Positions 52,123 through 59,578 of a stretch of 64,000 nt of DNA are shown one piece after another. The stretch comes from Amycolatopsis sp. QT-25 (GTDB lineage: Bacteria; Actinomycetota; Actinomycetes; Mycobacteriales; Pseudonocardiaceae), in assembly GCF_029369745.1 (NCBI RefSeq), contig NZ_CP120210.1, forward strand, positions 3,658,001 through 3,722,000, written 5' to 3'. Made by a program: the position numbers and the translations under genes. Under the pieces are notes generated by a model that saw only the letters and a program-made list of their open reading frames with translations, was not told the origin of the DNA and did not search any database. Positions within the stretch are counted from its first letter, which is position 1. Each line of letters opens with the position of its first letter.

Positions 52123-53091
52123 TCAGGCTCCTGTCTCGGGGATGGTGAAGGGTCGGAAAGTGCGGGGGCCGTACAGGTCGTCGAGCAGTTCGTCGTACTC
52201 GTCCAGCAGATCGGCGGCGTCGGGTCGTTGTGCCGGGACGTCCTGGGTGCACCACGTCGCGAACTCGCGTTGGCGGGTTTCGTCCGGGGCCAGCAGGTCC
52301 AGCATCATGCGGTGGAGCAGGTGGACGTCCGTCGCCGCGGTCATCGGGAGTCCTTTGCGGACTTCCGGCGGATAGTCGATGGAGTTGTCCGTCGCCAGCG
52401 GGAGCACACCGTCTTCGACGGCGAAGGACCAGCCGGCGAGGACGATGCCGTGCTGTCCCGGATGGACGAGCACGTTGTCCGCGGTGAGGTGACCGTGGAC
52501 GACACCCGCGCGGTGCGCGCCCGCCACGGCGCGCAGCAGGCGGCGGTGCATCCAGGCGTAGTCGCGGCCGTCGAGCCCGCCGGGGAAGGCCTTCCCGATA
52601 TCGGCGAGGGTGACGAAGCCGTCGACGAGTGGATCGAGGACGCTGAACGCGCGGTCGCCCCTGGCCACCGGCCCCGAGGTGTCGAGCAGCCGGGGGTAGT
52701 AGGGGCGCAGCCACCGGTGCCGTTCGGTGAAGCCGTCGAGGGTGCGCAGTGCCGCCCATTCGGCGTGGATCAGCGGGTTGAGCGCCGGGTCGCGGACGAG
52801 TTTGACCAAATGGGGGCCCGTGGTCCGGTAGATGGTCGCGACACTGCCCACCGCGTGCGGCTCGGTGAGGGTGTAGGCGGAGGTCGCGGTGGTGACCGTC
52901 TGGCGCCGGGCGCGTTTCCACTCGTCGTGGAGGCGGTTGAGGGTGGCCGCGGCCCGGTGGGCGCGCTCGTCGCCGGGGTTGCGGTCGGGATGGAGCAGGG
53001 CCGCCAGCTCGCGGTGGCGATGGCGGGTGAACAGGGCGGCCGCGTCGACCGTGTTCTCGATCATCGTCATGGCGTCTTCCCTGGTGAGCAT
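52123..53091 (-). CDS. J-domain protein fused to a pseudokinase
   Basis: The 322-residue protein has an N-terminal J-like helix region with the HPD motif (LLHPDRNPGDERAHRAAATL, His34-Pro-Asp36). A protein-kinase fold follows from about residue 75. The beta-3 lysine (HLVKLV, K97) and helix-C glutamate (E111) are kept, but HRD is HGH (199-201) and DFG is AGW (219-221), so phosphotransfer is unlikely. The start is ambiguous: ATG 53091 sits at the expected transcript start and would be leaderless, while ATG 53070 has AGGGAAG before it. HPD suggests it recruits DnaK. It heads the vWA/PurA/Nudix operon. Confidence 0.85.
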   Translation of the reverse strand: MLTREDAMTMIENTVDAAALFTRHRHRELAALLHPDRNPGDERAHRAAATLNRLHDEWKRARRQTVTTATSAYTLTEPHAVGSVATIYRTTGPHLVKLVRDPALNPLIHAEWAALRTLDGFTERHRWLRPYYPRLLDTSGPVARGDRAFSVLDPLVDGFVTLADIGKAFPGGLDGRDYAWMHRRLLRAVAGAHRAGVVHGHLTADNVLVHPGQHGIVLAGWSFAVEDGVLPLATDNSIDYPPEVRKGLPMTAATDVHLLHRMMLDLLAPDETRQREFATWCTQDVPAQRPDAADLLDEYDELLDDLYGPRTFRPFTIPETGA

Positions 53092-53096
53092 AGTTT

Positions 53097-53127
53097 GAGT
53101 CTATACGACTCTTACCTTCGTGGGCAA
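53097..53127 (-). promoter_or_regulatory. Promoter of the J-pseudokinase operon with an inverted repeat over the -10
   Basis: On the minus strand TTGCCC and TATAGA are spaced by 16 bases, and the predicted start falls at the ATG at 53091. GAGTC-GTATA-GACTC (53097-53111) is an inverted repeat covering the -10 element, a good place for a repressor such as the NrtR-like protein. Confidence 0.6.
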
Positions 53128-53174
53128 GGGGGTGGGTACAATTCCCGTTCCTCCCGGCGGCTTCGGGCAATAGA

Positions 53175-54137
53175 ATGGGCGAGCCGAACAGGGGGGTGTT
53201 GGTGGTCTTCCGCGAACCGGATCGGAAAGACGGGCAGCGCACGAACACGATGATCATCGCGTTCGTGCTCGGGATCGTCTGGGGAACCGTCGCCGCCTTC
53301 GTCGGGCGGTGGACCGTCGAAGGGCTGGCCGGCACGTACGACGTGCGAGCGGTGATCTCCGAGTGGAATTCCACCACCACCGAAGGACAGCACGGTCCGC
53401 GTACCGGCTACGAGGTGCTGGCGATCGCCGAAGACGGCCGCGCGATCGAACTGCCGACACGAGATGCGTTCGGCCTCGCGGATCCGGTGGTCGCTCGGCT
53501 TTCTTCCGTGACGGACCGGGTTCTGTCCGTGCGCGGGGCCGCCGACGTCGTGGAAGCCCACCATCCGTGGGAGAAGATCACGGCGATGTCCCTCGGCTGG
53601 GTGCTCCTGGCGCTCGCGGCCATCTTGCTGTTCAGAGTGGCGAGACCAGGGGCCGCGCGGAAGGCGCTGTTGTTCCTGGCCGGGCTGGCCTCCGCCGCGT
53701 TCGTGGTGCTTACCCCGGACGGGTTCGGCGACCCGGCCTATCGTGAGGCGGCCGACCCCGTCCCGAATTTCTGGGAACTCCGTCGCGACCTATGGGGACC
53801 GCCGCCGGTGTTCGCCCGTGGACAGACCGCCGTATCCGGGGAAGCGGCCGTGCGTGTGCTCGACAGCAGGCCCGGACCGCCCGGTGGAGCCGAGGCGTGG
53901 TTGAGCGGATTCCACGTCCTCACCTTGCGGATCGAGGCGTCCCGCCTCGGTGACACAGCACTGGAGTTGTCGGCCGACGAACACGGTGAGCCTGAGCGGG
54001 TCAAGGACTGTGCGGGCGCTCCCGGCTCTTTCGACGGCACCACGGGTCTCGTCTGTTTCGTGGTCCCGCCGGGATATCGGCCCGGGTACCTGCTCGTCGG
54101 CGAACTCGACCGGGAAGTCCTGCTGAAGCTCCAGTGA
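53175..54137 (+). CDS. Membrane protein with DUF3592-like region
   Basis: The 320-residue protein has a first membrane helix at about 27-45 (IIAFVLGIVWGTVAAFVG), then an extracytoplasmic segment resembling DUF3592 (YDVRAVISEWNSTTTEGQHG, GYEVLAIAEDGRAIEL). Two more helices follow at about 138-178 before a C-terminal domain of 140 residues. No enzyme motif is visible. The ATG at 53175 has no good ribosome binding site; a GTG some nine codons later follows AGGGGGG and could be the real start. It diverges from the pseudokinase operon and overlaps nothing downstream. The role is unknown. Confidence 0.7.
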   Translation: MGEPNRGVLVVFREPDRKDGQRTNTMIIAFVLGIVWGTVAAFVGRWTVEGLAGTYDVRAVISEWNSTTTEGQHGPRTGYEVLAIAEDGRAIELPTRDAFGLADPVVARLSSVTDRVLSVRGAADVVEAHHPWEKITAMSLGWVLLALAAILLFRVARPGAARKALLFLAGLASAAFVVLTPDGFGDPAYREAADPVPNFWELRRDLWGPPPVFARGQTAVSGEAAVRVLDSRPGPPGGAEAWLSGFHVLTLRIEASRLGDTALELSADEHGEPERVKDCAGAPGSFDGTTGLVCFVVPPGYRPGYLLVGELDREVLLKLQ

Positions 54138-54154
54138 TCGACGAAAGGACTCCG

Positions 54155-54589
54155 ATGTCGGAAAAAGCGCGGAAGTCCGGAGTTCTTTCCCTGGTTTTTT
54201 CGATCGTTCTCCCTTTTCTGGTGTTCATCGGCATCGTCGGGGCTCTTCTCGGTTCCAGCATCGGCGAATTGAGCACCGGTGAGGACGTCACGGTCACCGA
54301 GATCTCCGGGTGCACCGCGGAGGGTTCCGCGGTGAACGGCCGGCCCCCTTACTGCTCCGGGAAATGGCGCTTCGCCGATGGTCGTCCCGGAAGCGGCCGG
54401 ATCCTCGGCGAGGAGATCGCGGCGGGGGACACGGTCTTCGCCGGGGACGGATTCGCCTACCGGACGAGATCGCCGTTGATCTGGAAGATCTCGGCGGGTG
54501 GCGCGCTGGGTCTGTTCCTCGCGGGAATGGTGATGGTGGGCGGCGTCATGTACCGGCTGGACGTGGGCAAGCGGCGTTGCGAAGACTGA
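54155..54589 (+). CDS. Small membrane protein of unknown function
   Basis: The 144-residue protein has a membrane helix near the N-terminus (LVFSIVLPFLVFIGIVGALLG), a central extracytoplasmic loop with two cysteines (EISGCTAEG and PPYCSGKW) and a second helix near the end (ISAGGALGLFLAGMVMVGGV). The cytoplasmic tail is VGKRRCED. The layout resembles a small version of the preceding protein. The ATG at 54155 is chosen because AAAGGA precedes it; a GTG at 54134 would overlap the upstream stop. The two genes are probably one operon. Confidence 0.72.
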   Translation: MSEKARKSGVLSLVFSIVLPFLVFIGIVGALLGSSIGELSTGEDVTVTEISGCTAEGSAVNGRPPYCSGKWRFADGRPGSGRILGEEIAAGDTVFAGDGFAYRTRSPLIWKISAGGALGLFLAGMVMVGGVMYRLDVGKRRCED

Positions 54590-54671
54590 GCGTGCGCGAC
54601 CTTGTGTCCGGCCACAGTGGACTGTGGGGTGACGCCTGCCGCGAGCCCCGATCGTCCGGGGCGGCTGAGGC

Positions 54672-55049
54672 TCAGGAACGGATCGCTTCGATCTGCCGCT
54701 CGTCCTCGGTCGAGCAACTCGTCACCGGTTCGTTCGGCCCGCTCCCGCACGTCCAAGCACCGATCACCACCGGACCGGGGCCCTGCGGTGAAGCCGCTTC
54801 GGCGGGTGTCAGCTTGGCGAAGTAGTCCGTGAACACCTGGGTCGCTTCGGCACAGTCGGTCTTGCCGTTCGCGACGACCTTGTTCTTCGCGCCCTGGAGC
54901 CCGGCGACCTCGCCGCAGGGTGTCCCTGCGGGCACCGAGGCGGCGGCGGGGGAGGACGGCGCCGGCGCGGCGGCGGGAGCGGGATCGGCGCCGCACCCGC
55001 TCAGCAGGGCGACGGCGAACGCGGCGGGAACTACGGCGAGGCTCTTCAT
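54672..55049 (-). CDS. Lipoprotein of unknown function
   Basis: The 125-residue product starts with a lipoprotein signal (VPAAFAVALLSGC, cysteine at the lipobox), followed by a Pro/Ala-rich linker and a domain with four cysteines: CGEVAGLQGAKNKVVANG, DCAEATQVFTDYFAKL, IGAWTCGSG and VTSCST. It should be anchored outside the membrane. The same cysteine pattern occurs in the gene immediately upstream, so the two are paralogues. No function is recognised. Confidence 0.78.
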   Translation of the reverse strand: MKSLAVVPAAFAVALLSGCGADPAPAAAPAPSSPAAASVPAGTPCGEVAGLQGAKNKVVANGKTDCAEATQVFTDYFAKLTPAEAASPQGPGPVVIGAWTCGSGPNEPVTSCSTEDERQIEAIRS

Positions 55050-55072
55050 GGGCCCTTCTTCTCGGGGATGGT

Positions 55073-55618
55073 TCATTCGACGGGGACGACGGCGGCGAAC
55101 ACGTTCTGTTCGCCCTTGCTGCAACTGGTGCCGCCTTGCGCGGCGGGAGCGCCGGAGACGCACAGCCATCCGGCCACGGCCTCGCTGACGGGTTCGTCCG
55201 AGCCCGCGGACTGACGTCCGGCGATTGTCCTGTGGAACGAACCGACGATCCCGGTCGCGTCCGTGCAGGAGACCCCGGGCCCGTTGAGCACCTGCAGGAT
55301 CAACCCGCTGGCCGCGGTGACCGTGCCGCACGAACCCTGTACCGGTTCGGCGGGTTTCGGCTGGGAAGCGGAATTCGGTGCAGCGGAGGAATTCGGCGCG
55401 GTCTGCGATGGGATCGGCGGCACCGACACGCTGGACACGCCCGTGGGGAGCGAGGGCGGCGAGGCCGACATCGAGGTGACGGACGGTGGCGGATCTTCGC
55501 CCGAACAGGCGGCGAGCGTTCCGGCGACGGCGCAGGCCGCGAACAGGCGCCACCACGTTCCCGTGGTCGTCGAGACGGGCAAGGCGATCCTTTCGTCGGC
55601 CGGTGGTGGCCGGCCCAT
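55073..55618 (-). CDS. Lipoprotein of unknown function, paralogue of its neighbour
   Basis: The 181-residue protein has a lipobox (VAGTLAACS) after a longer basic N-terminal region, a Ser/Pro-rich linker, and a C-terminal domain. The domain reads CGTVTAASGLILQVLNGPGV, SCTDATGIVGSFHRTI, VAGWLCVSGAPA and TSCSKGEQNVFA. These match the cysteine-bearing segments of the following lipoprotein in order and spacing. The 23-base gap suggests one operon created by tandem duplication. The ATG at 55618 is the nearest start that keeps a plausible lipoprotein signal. Confidence 0.75.
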   Translation of the reverse strand: MGRPPPADERIALPVSTTTGTWWRLFAACAVAGTLAACSGEDPPPSVTSMSASPPSLPTGVSSVSVPPIPSQTAPNSSAAPNSASQPKPAEPVQGSCGTVTAASGLILQVLNGPGVSCTDATGIVGSFHRTIAGRQSAGSDEPVSEAVAGWLCVSGAPAAQGGTSCSKGEQNVFAAVVPVE

Positions 55619-55889
55619 TCTGACCCGGCCGGGCCCGATGCCGTGGCAGTGCGCCACGTTCGATTCGCGGGAGGCTATCGCGCCCGCGGCGCCACGGTAC
55701 GCGAGGACCGCGCAACGACTGTCCATTGTGGATGATTAACATGCCGTTCACAGCGCGACAACACCCCGCTGTCGTCGCGAACCGATCGGACGAATCCACG
55801 CCGGATCCGTTAACGCGCGGCCCCGTTCTGCCGAAAACAAAGGTAGCGCTCCGGCGTGTCCCAGTCCCCGCCACGAAACCGTGAGAGTG

Positions 55890-56123
55890 ATGAAGACCGA
55901 CGAACAGACCGACCCCGCGTCACCCCTGGCCATCGCACCGGCGAGCGCGGAGCTGCCACCGACGGCACCGTGCACCGTCGTCTGGTGCGGGGGCCGCCCG
56001 TACGTCCTCGAGAGCTCGGCCGGCCACAACCGCTGGGTGGGCACCGATCACCGGGGCAGGCCCGTGGCACTGACCAGCGCGGATCTGCAACGCCGCGGCT
56101 GGACGCACACCCGGGCCAGCTGA
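55890..56123 (+). CDS. Small protein of unknown function
   Basis: This 77-residue protein has no membrane segment. Its recognisable middle part is CTVVWCGGRPYVLESSAGHN, followed by RWVGTDHRGRPVALTSADLQ. Two cysteines lie close together. I do not recognise a family. The start at the ATG at 55890 is preferred over the GTG nine bases upstream. It lies 38 bases before the phosphatidyltransferase gene in the same direction, and coding is supported mainly by third-position GC bias. Confidence 0.5.
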   Translation: MKTDEQTDPASPLAIAPASAELPPTAPCTVVWCGGRPYVLESSAGHNRWVGTDHRGRPVALTSADLQRRGWTHTRAS

Positions 56124-56161
56124 CGCGGGAGGGCGTGCGCCCCACCGACTAGGCTGAGCGG

Positions 56162-56797
56162 GTGAGTACGCCCCCCGAACCGAGCATGACCGGCGAAGAG
56201 CCTTCCCTGCTGCGGCAGGCCCTGAACGTCCCCAACATGCTTTCGATCCTCCGGCTCGCCGGGGTGCCGGTCTTCCTGTGGCTGCTTCTCGGCCCGAAGG
56301 AGGACGGCTGGGCGCTGGGGCTGCTCGTGTTCAGCGCGCTCACCGACTGGCTCGACGGCAAACTCGCCCGCTGGCTCAACCAGATGTCCCGGCTCGGCAG
56401 GCTGCTGGACCCCGCCGCCGACCGGCTCTACATCCTCGCGACCCTCATCGCCTTCCTGATCCGCGACATCGTCCCCTGGTGGCTGGTGGTCCCGCTGGTC
56501 GTCCGCGAGGCCGTGCTGGGCGTCTGCGTGCTGCTGCTCCGGCACCGCGGCTTCGCCCCGCCGGAGGTCACCTACATCGGCAAGGGCGCCACCTTCGTGC
56601 TGATGTACGCCTTCCCGCTCCTGCTGCTCACCCAGGGCGGATCCGACCTCGCCGCGATCGCCCGGCCGATCGGATACGCCTTCACGGCCTGGGGTGCGGT
56701 CCTGTACGTCTATTCAGGCGTGTTGTACGTCGTCCAGACCGCGCGGGCGCTGCGAACGGCCGAACCCGGCGAGTTGCGGGAGGCGGCGGGCGCGTGA
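56162..56797 (+). CDS. CDP-alcohol phosphatidyltransferase
   Basis: The 211-residue membrane protein holds the family motif DGKLARWLNQMSRLGRLLDP with the following D residues (pattern DGxxAR-x8-GxxxDxxxD) at about residues 63-87, plus five or so membrane helices. It attaches an alcohol such as glycerol-3-phosphate or another polar group to CDP-diacylglycerol. Mtb homologues at the same place are annotated as PgsA-type enzymes, but the exact alcohol is not certain. The GTG at 56162 begins the reading; gcvH follows 62 bases downstream. Confidence 0.9.
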   Translation: MSTPPEPSMTGEEPSLLRQALNVPNMLSILRLAGVPVFLWLLLGPKEDGWALGLLVFSALTDWLDGKLARWLNQMSRLGRLLDPAADRLYILATLIAFLIRDIVPWWLVVPLVVREAVLGVCVLLLRHRGFAPPEVTYIGKGATFVLMYAFPLLLLTQGGSDLAAIARPIGYAFTAWGAVLYVYSGVLYVVQTARALRTAEPGELREAAGA

Positions 56798-56859
56798 CCC
56801 GGCGGGATGCGAAACTGCGCGCGTCGGTTTCGAGTGCGGGCTGAGAAAGGGGAGCGGCG

Positions 56860-57243
56860 TTGTCCACTCCAGAAGAACTGCGGTACACCGAGGAACACGA
56901 GTGGGTCTCCGTGCGCGACGGCGGGCTCGTGCGCGTGGGCATCACGGAGTACGCCCAAGACCAGCTCGGTGACGTGGTGTTCGTCGAACTTCCCGAGGTC
57001 GGCAAGCAGGTCGGCGCGGGGGACACGTTCGGCGAGGTCGAGTCGACCAAGAGCGTTTCGGAGCTGTTCGCCCCGCTCGACGGCGAGGTGGTCGCGGTCA
57101 ACGACGCGGTGACCGAGTCACCCGAGCTGATCAACAGCGACCCCTACGGCGAGGGCTGGCTCATCGAGCTCCGGCTGGACGACGCGAGCTCGGTGGAATC
57201 CCTCCTGGAGGCCGAGGCCTATCAGGCACTGATCAAGGAATAG
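56860..57243 (+). CDS. gcvH: Glycine cleavage system H protein
   Basis: The 127-residue protein carries the lipoyl-accepting lysine K64 in VESTKSVSELFAPLDGEV and the typical start LRYTEEHEWVSVRD. It shuttles the aminomethyl group among the P, T and L proteins. The start is a TTG at 56860 after AGAAAGGGGAG. It heads the conserved actinobacterial series gcvH-garA-ftsR-nuclease-merR-gcvP. The P protein lies 4.1 kb downstream under its own glycine riboswitch. Confidence 0.95.
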   Translation: MSTPEELRYTEEHEWVSVRDGGLVRVGITEYAQDQLGDVVFVELPEVGKQVGAGDTFGEVESTKSVSELFAPLDGEVVAVNDAVTESPELINSDPYGEGWLIELRLDDASSVESLLEAEAYQALIKE

Positions 57244-57368
57244 CCGCAGGCCGCGGCCCTTCGGGAAGAGTAGGGGGAGCCGCGGGCCGGAGATTCGATC
57301 AGGCACGGTACGTTTGACCTCCACACGTTCTTGAGTAGTGGCAACACACATGCGTTAGGAGAGCTCAG

Positions 57369-57836
57369 GTGAGCACGAACGACGGGCCCGGCGTTCCCCC
57401 GGAGCAGTCTCCGGAGCGGACTTCTGTCTTCCGGGCCGACTTCCTGGCCGACGTCGAAGGCACTGAGGCTCCTCCGGCTGCCGAGGCCCCTGTCCAGGGT
57501 GTGGACGCGCTGCCCGCGGGTTCCGCGCTGCTGGTCGTCAAGCGGGGCCCGAACGCGGGTTCGCGCTTCCTGCTGGACCGCGACACCACCAGCGCGGGAC
57601 GGCACCCGGACAGCGACATCTTCCTCGACGACGTCACGGTCTCCCGTCGGCACGCGGAGTTCCGCCGTGAGGGTGGCGAATTCGTCGTCATCGACGTCGG
57701 CAGCCTCAACGGCACCTACGTCAACCGCGAGCCGGTCGACCAGGCCGTCCTCGCCGGTGGCGACGAGGTCCAGATCGGCAAGTTCCGCCTGGTCTTCCTG
57801 ACCGGCCAGGGGCACGGGGGCCAGGGGGCACGGTGA
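57369..57836 (+). CDS. garA: FHA-domain regulator GarA (OdhI homologue)
   Basis: The 155-residue protein is a GarA/OdhI homologue: a short N-terminal tail with the phosphoacceptor segment ERTSVFRADFLADV and then an FHA domain (GRHPDSDIFLDDVTVSRRHA, VGSLNGTYVNREPVD). Phosphorylated GarA binds and releases 2-oxoglutarate dehydrogenase, glutamate dehydrogenase and glutamate synthase. In Mtb GarA the tail reads ETTS, with the first Thr used by PknG and the second by PknB; here the first Thr is Arg17 and only Thr18 remains. The GTG at 57369 overlaps nothing upstream; the end overlaps ftsR by four bases. Confidence 0.95.
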   Translation: MSTNDGPGVPPEQSPERTSVFRADFLADVEGTEAPPAAEAPVQGVDALPAGSALLVVKRGPNAGSRFLLDRDTTSAGRHPDSDIFLDDVTVSRRHAEFRREGGEFVVIDVGSLNGTYVNREPVDQAVLAGGDEVQIGKFRLVFLTGQGHGGQGAR

Positions 57837-58603
57837 CGGCGGCCGGGCGGCCTGATCGGGATGCGTCGCAGCGCGATGGGTTGAGCATCGGGGCCGTGCT
57901 GGCACAGCTGCGCGGCGATTTTCCCGATGTCACCATCTCCAAGATCCGGTTCCTCGAGGCGGAGGGTCTGGTCCAGCCGGGCCGGACCCCGTCGGGGTAC
58001 CGGCAGTTCGCCCCGGCGGACGTGGAGCGCCTGCGGTTCGTCCTGTCCGCCCAGCGGGACCACTACCTCCCGCTGAAGGTCATCAAGGAACAGCTCGACG
58101 CGGCGGATCAGGGCGCCGCGTCCGCCGAGCACACCGCGGCGATGCCGCGGCTGCCGCGGAAACTCGTTTCACTCGACGCCCCCGGGGAGAACGGCGGACT
58201 GCCGTCCCCCGGGGACTTCGAGGCCGATCGCGAGATCAGGCTGACCGAGGAAGATCTGCTCCGCCAGGCGGGCATCGACGCCGCCACCCTGGCTGAGCTG
58301 CGGCAATACGGTCTCGTCCGCCCGGGTGCGGCGGGGTTCTTCGACCCTGACGCGGTCCTCGTCGCGAAGACCGTGAAAGCGATGACCGAATTCGGTATAG
58401 AGCCGAGACATCTGCGTGCCTTCCGGGCCGCGGCCGACCGAGAGGTCGGCTTGCTGGAGCAGATCGTGACCCCGGTGTATCGGCATCGTGACGAGGACGC
58501 CCGGGCTAGGGGTGACGAGGTCGTCCGGGAGCTCGCCGCGTTGACCGTGGCGTTGCACACGCTTTTGGTGAAGGCCGGAATACGGGCGGTCACCGGCGGG
58601 TGA
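57833..58603 (+). CDS. ftsR: MerR-family regulator FtsR
   Basis: The 256-residue protein has an N-terminal MerR winged helix (LSIGAVLAQLRGDFPDVTIS, KIRFLEAEGLVQPGRTPSGY, RQFAPADVERLRFVL) and a long C-terminal region with a predicted coiled segment. It corresponds to Rv1828/FtsR, which activates ftsZ transcription in relatives. The GTG overlaps garA by four bases, as in mycobacteria. A second MerR gene lies further downstream. Confidence 0.9.
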   Translation: MTAAGRPDRDASQRDGLSIGAVLAQLRGDFPDVTISKIRFLEAEGLVQPGRTPSGYRQFAPADVERLRFVLSAQRDHYLPLKVIKEQLDAADQGAASAEHTAAMPRLPRKLVSLDAPGENGGLPSPGDFEADREIRLTEEDLLRQAGIDAATLAELRQYGLVRPGAAGFFDPDAVLVAKTVKAMTEFGIEPRHLRAFRAAADREVGLLEQIVTPVYRHRDEDARARGDEVVRELAALTVALHTLLVKAGIRAVTGG

Positions 58604-58823
58604 ACAGCCCCAGAGGACCGGGAGCCGTTACACGGCCACATGTCAATGACTGAATGTTCGGCACCCTATGCCGTACCGTGAGAGTTGGGTTTGCCACGGG
58701 CGAACCGAGAATGTCGGAGACAGCGAGCACAGCGCTCGGAAGACGGGTAGCGTCGGGGGTGCCGTCGCTTGATCGTCGAGACAAGCGTTGCAGCCCGTGC
58801 GCACGAGAGGGAGGCGAAGCCCG

Positions 58824-59297
58824 ATGAGCGAGATGCGCGTCGTCGGCGTGCGGGTGGAGTTGCCCGCGAATCAGCCGATCTTGTTGCTACGGGAAACCGA
58901 AGGCGAGCGTTACTTGCCGATCTGGATCGGCTCGGTCGAGGCCACCGCCATCGCCTTGGAGCAGCAGGGAGTCCGTCCGGCCCGTCCGCTCACCCATGAC
59001 CTGCTCAAGGAGGTCATCGGAGCGCTGGGCCGCGAACTGGAGCAGGTCGTCATCACCGACCTGAAGGAAGGCACGTTCTTCGCGGAACTGGTCTTCGACG
59101 GGGACATCCGCGTCTCGGCGCGACCGAGCGACTCGGTGGCGCTGGCACTGCGGGTGGGGGTCCCCATCCACGCCGTGGACGCGGTGCTGGAGGAAGCGGG
59201 CCTCATCATCCCCGACGAGCAGGAGGACGAGGTCGAGAAGTTCCGCGAATTCCTCGACTCGGTCTCGCCGGAGGACTTCCGCGGCGCGGACACCTGA
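58824..59297 (+). CDS. Bifunctional nuclease (DUF151) family protein
   Basis: The 157-residue protein is of the BFN/DUF151 type: VVGVRVELPANQPILLLRET, YLPIWIGSVEATAIALEQQG, and RPSDSVALALRVGVPIHA. It corresponds to Rv1829. Plant relatives have nuclease activity, but the bacterial function is unsettled. The ATG at 58824 follows AGGGAGG. A palindrome and a TetR gene now lie between it and its usual neighbour, the second MerR gene. Confidence 0.92.
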   Translation: MSEMRVVGVRVELPANQPILLLRETEGERYLPIWIGSVEATAIALEQQGVRPARPLTHDLLKEVIGALGRELEQVVITDLKEGTFFAELVFDGDIRVSARPSDSVALALRVGVPIHAVDAVLEEAGLIIPDEQEDEVEKFREFLDSVSPEDFRGADT

Positions 59298-59397
59298 TTC
59301 TGGAATCTTGACGACGGGGCGGCGCCGGTGGCGCCCCCCCGTCGTCGTGGTCGTGAGGTTCGCGGCGTGCGTCGGCGACGGCCGACTGGCCGCGCTT

Positions 59398-59458
59398 GAA
59401 GTACATGATGGCCCCCTTCCTTGCGTCAGGCGCAAGGAAGGGGGCCATCATGTACTTC
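59398..59458. repeat. Family B palindrome, copy 2
   Basis: Two 28-base arms, starting GAAGTACATGATGGCCCCCT and with no mismatches, flank a five-base loop (TCAGG). It is the more perfect of the two family B copies; the other is at 15190-15246. It lies where the gene order differs from the mycobacterial pattern. Confidence 0.92.
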
Positions 59459-59578
59459 GGCGTGGGTGCGGCGTGGGTGTGACGGCCGCTGTGACCGCCG
59501 GTGCAGCTGGGGCCAACGTCCGGCTCCGGCGTCCGTGAGGGACTCTTTCACCCCCTTCAGGGCAAGCAGGGAGGCGGT

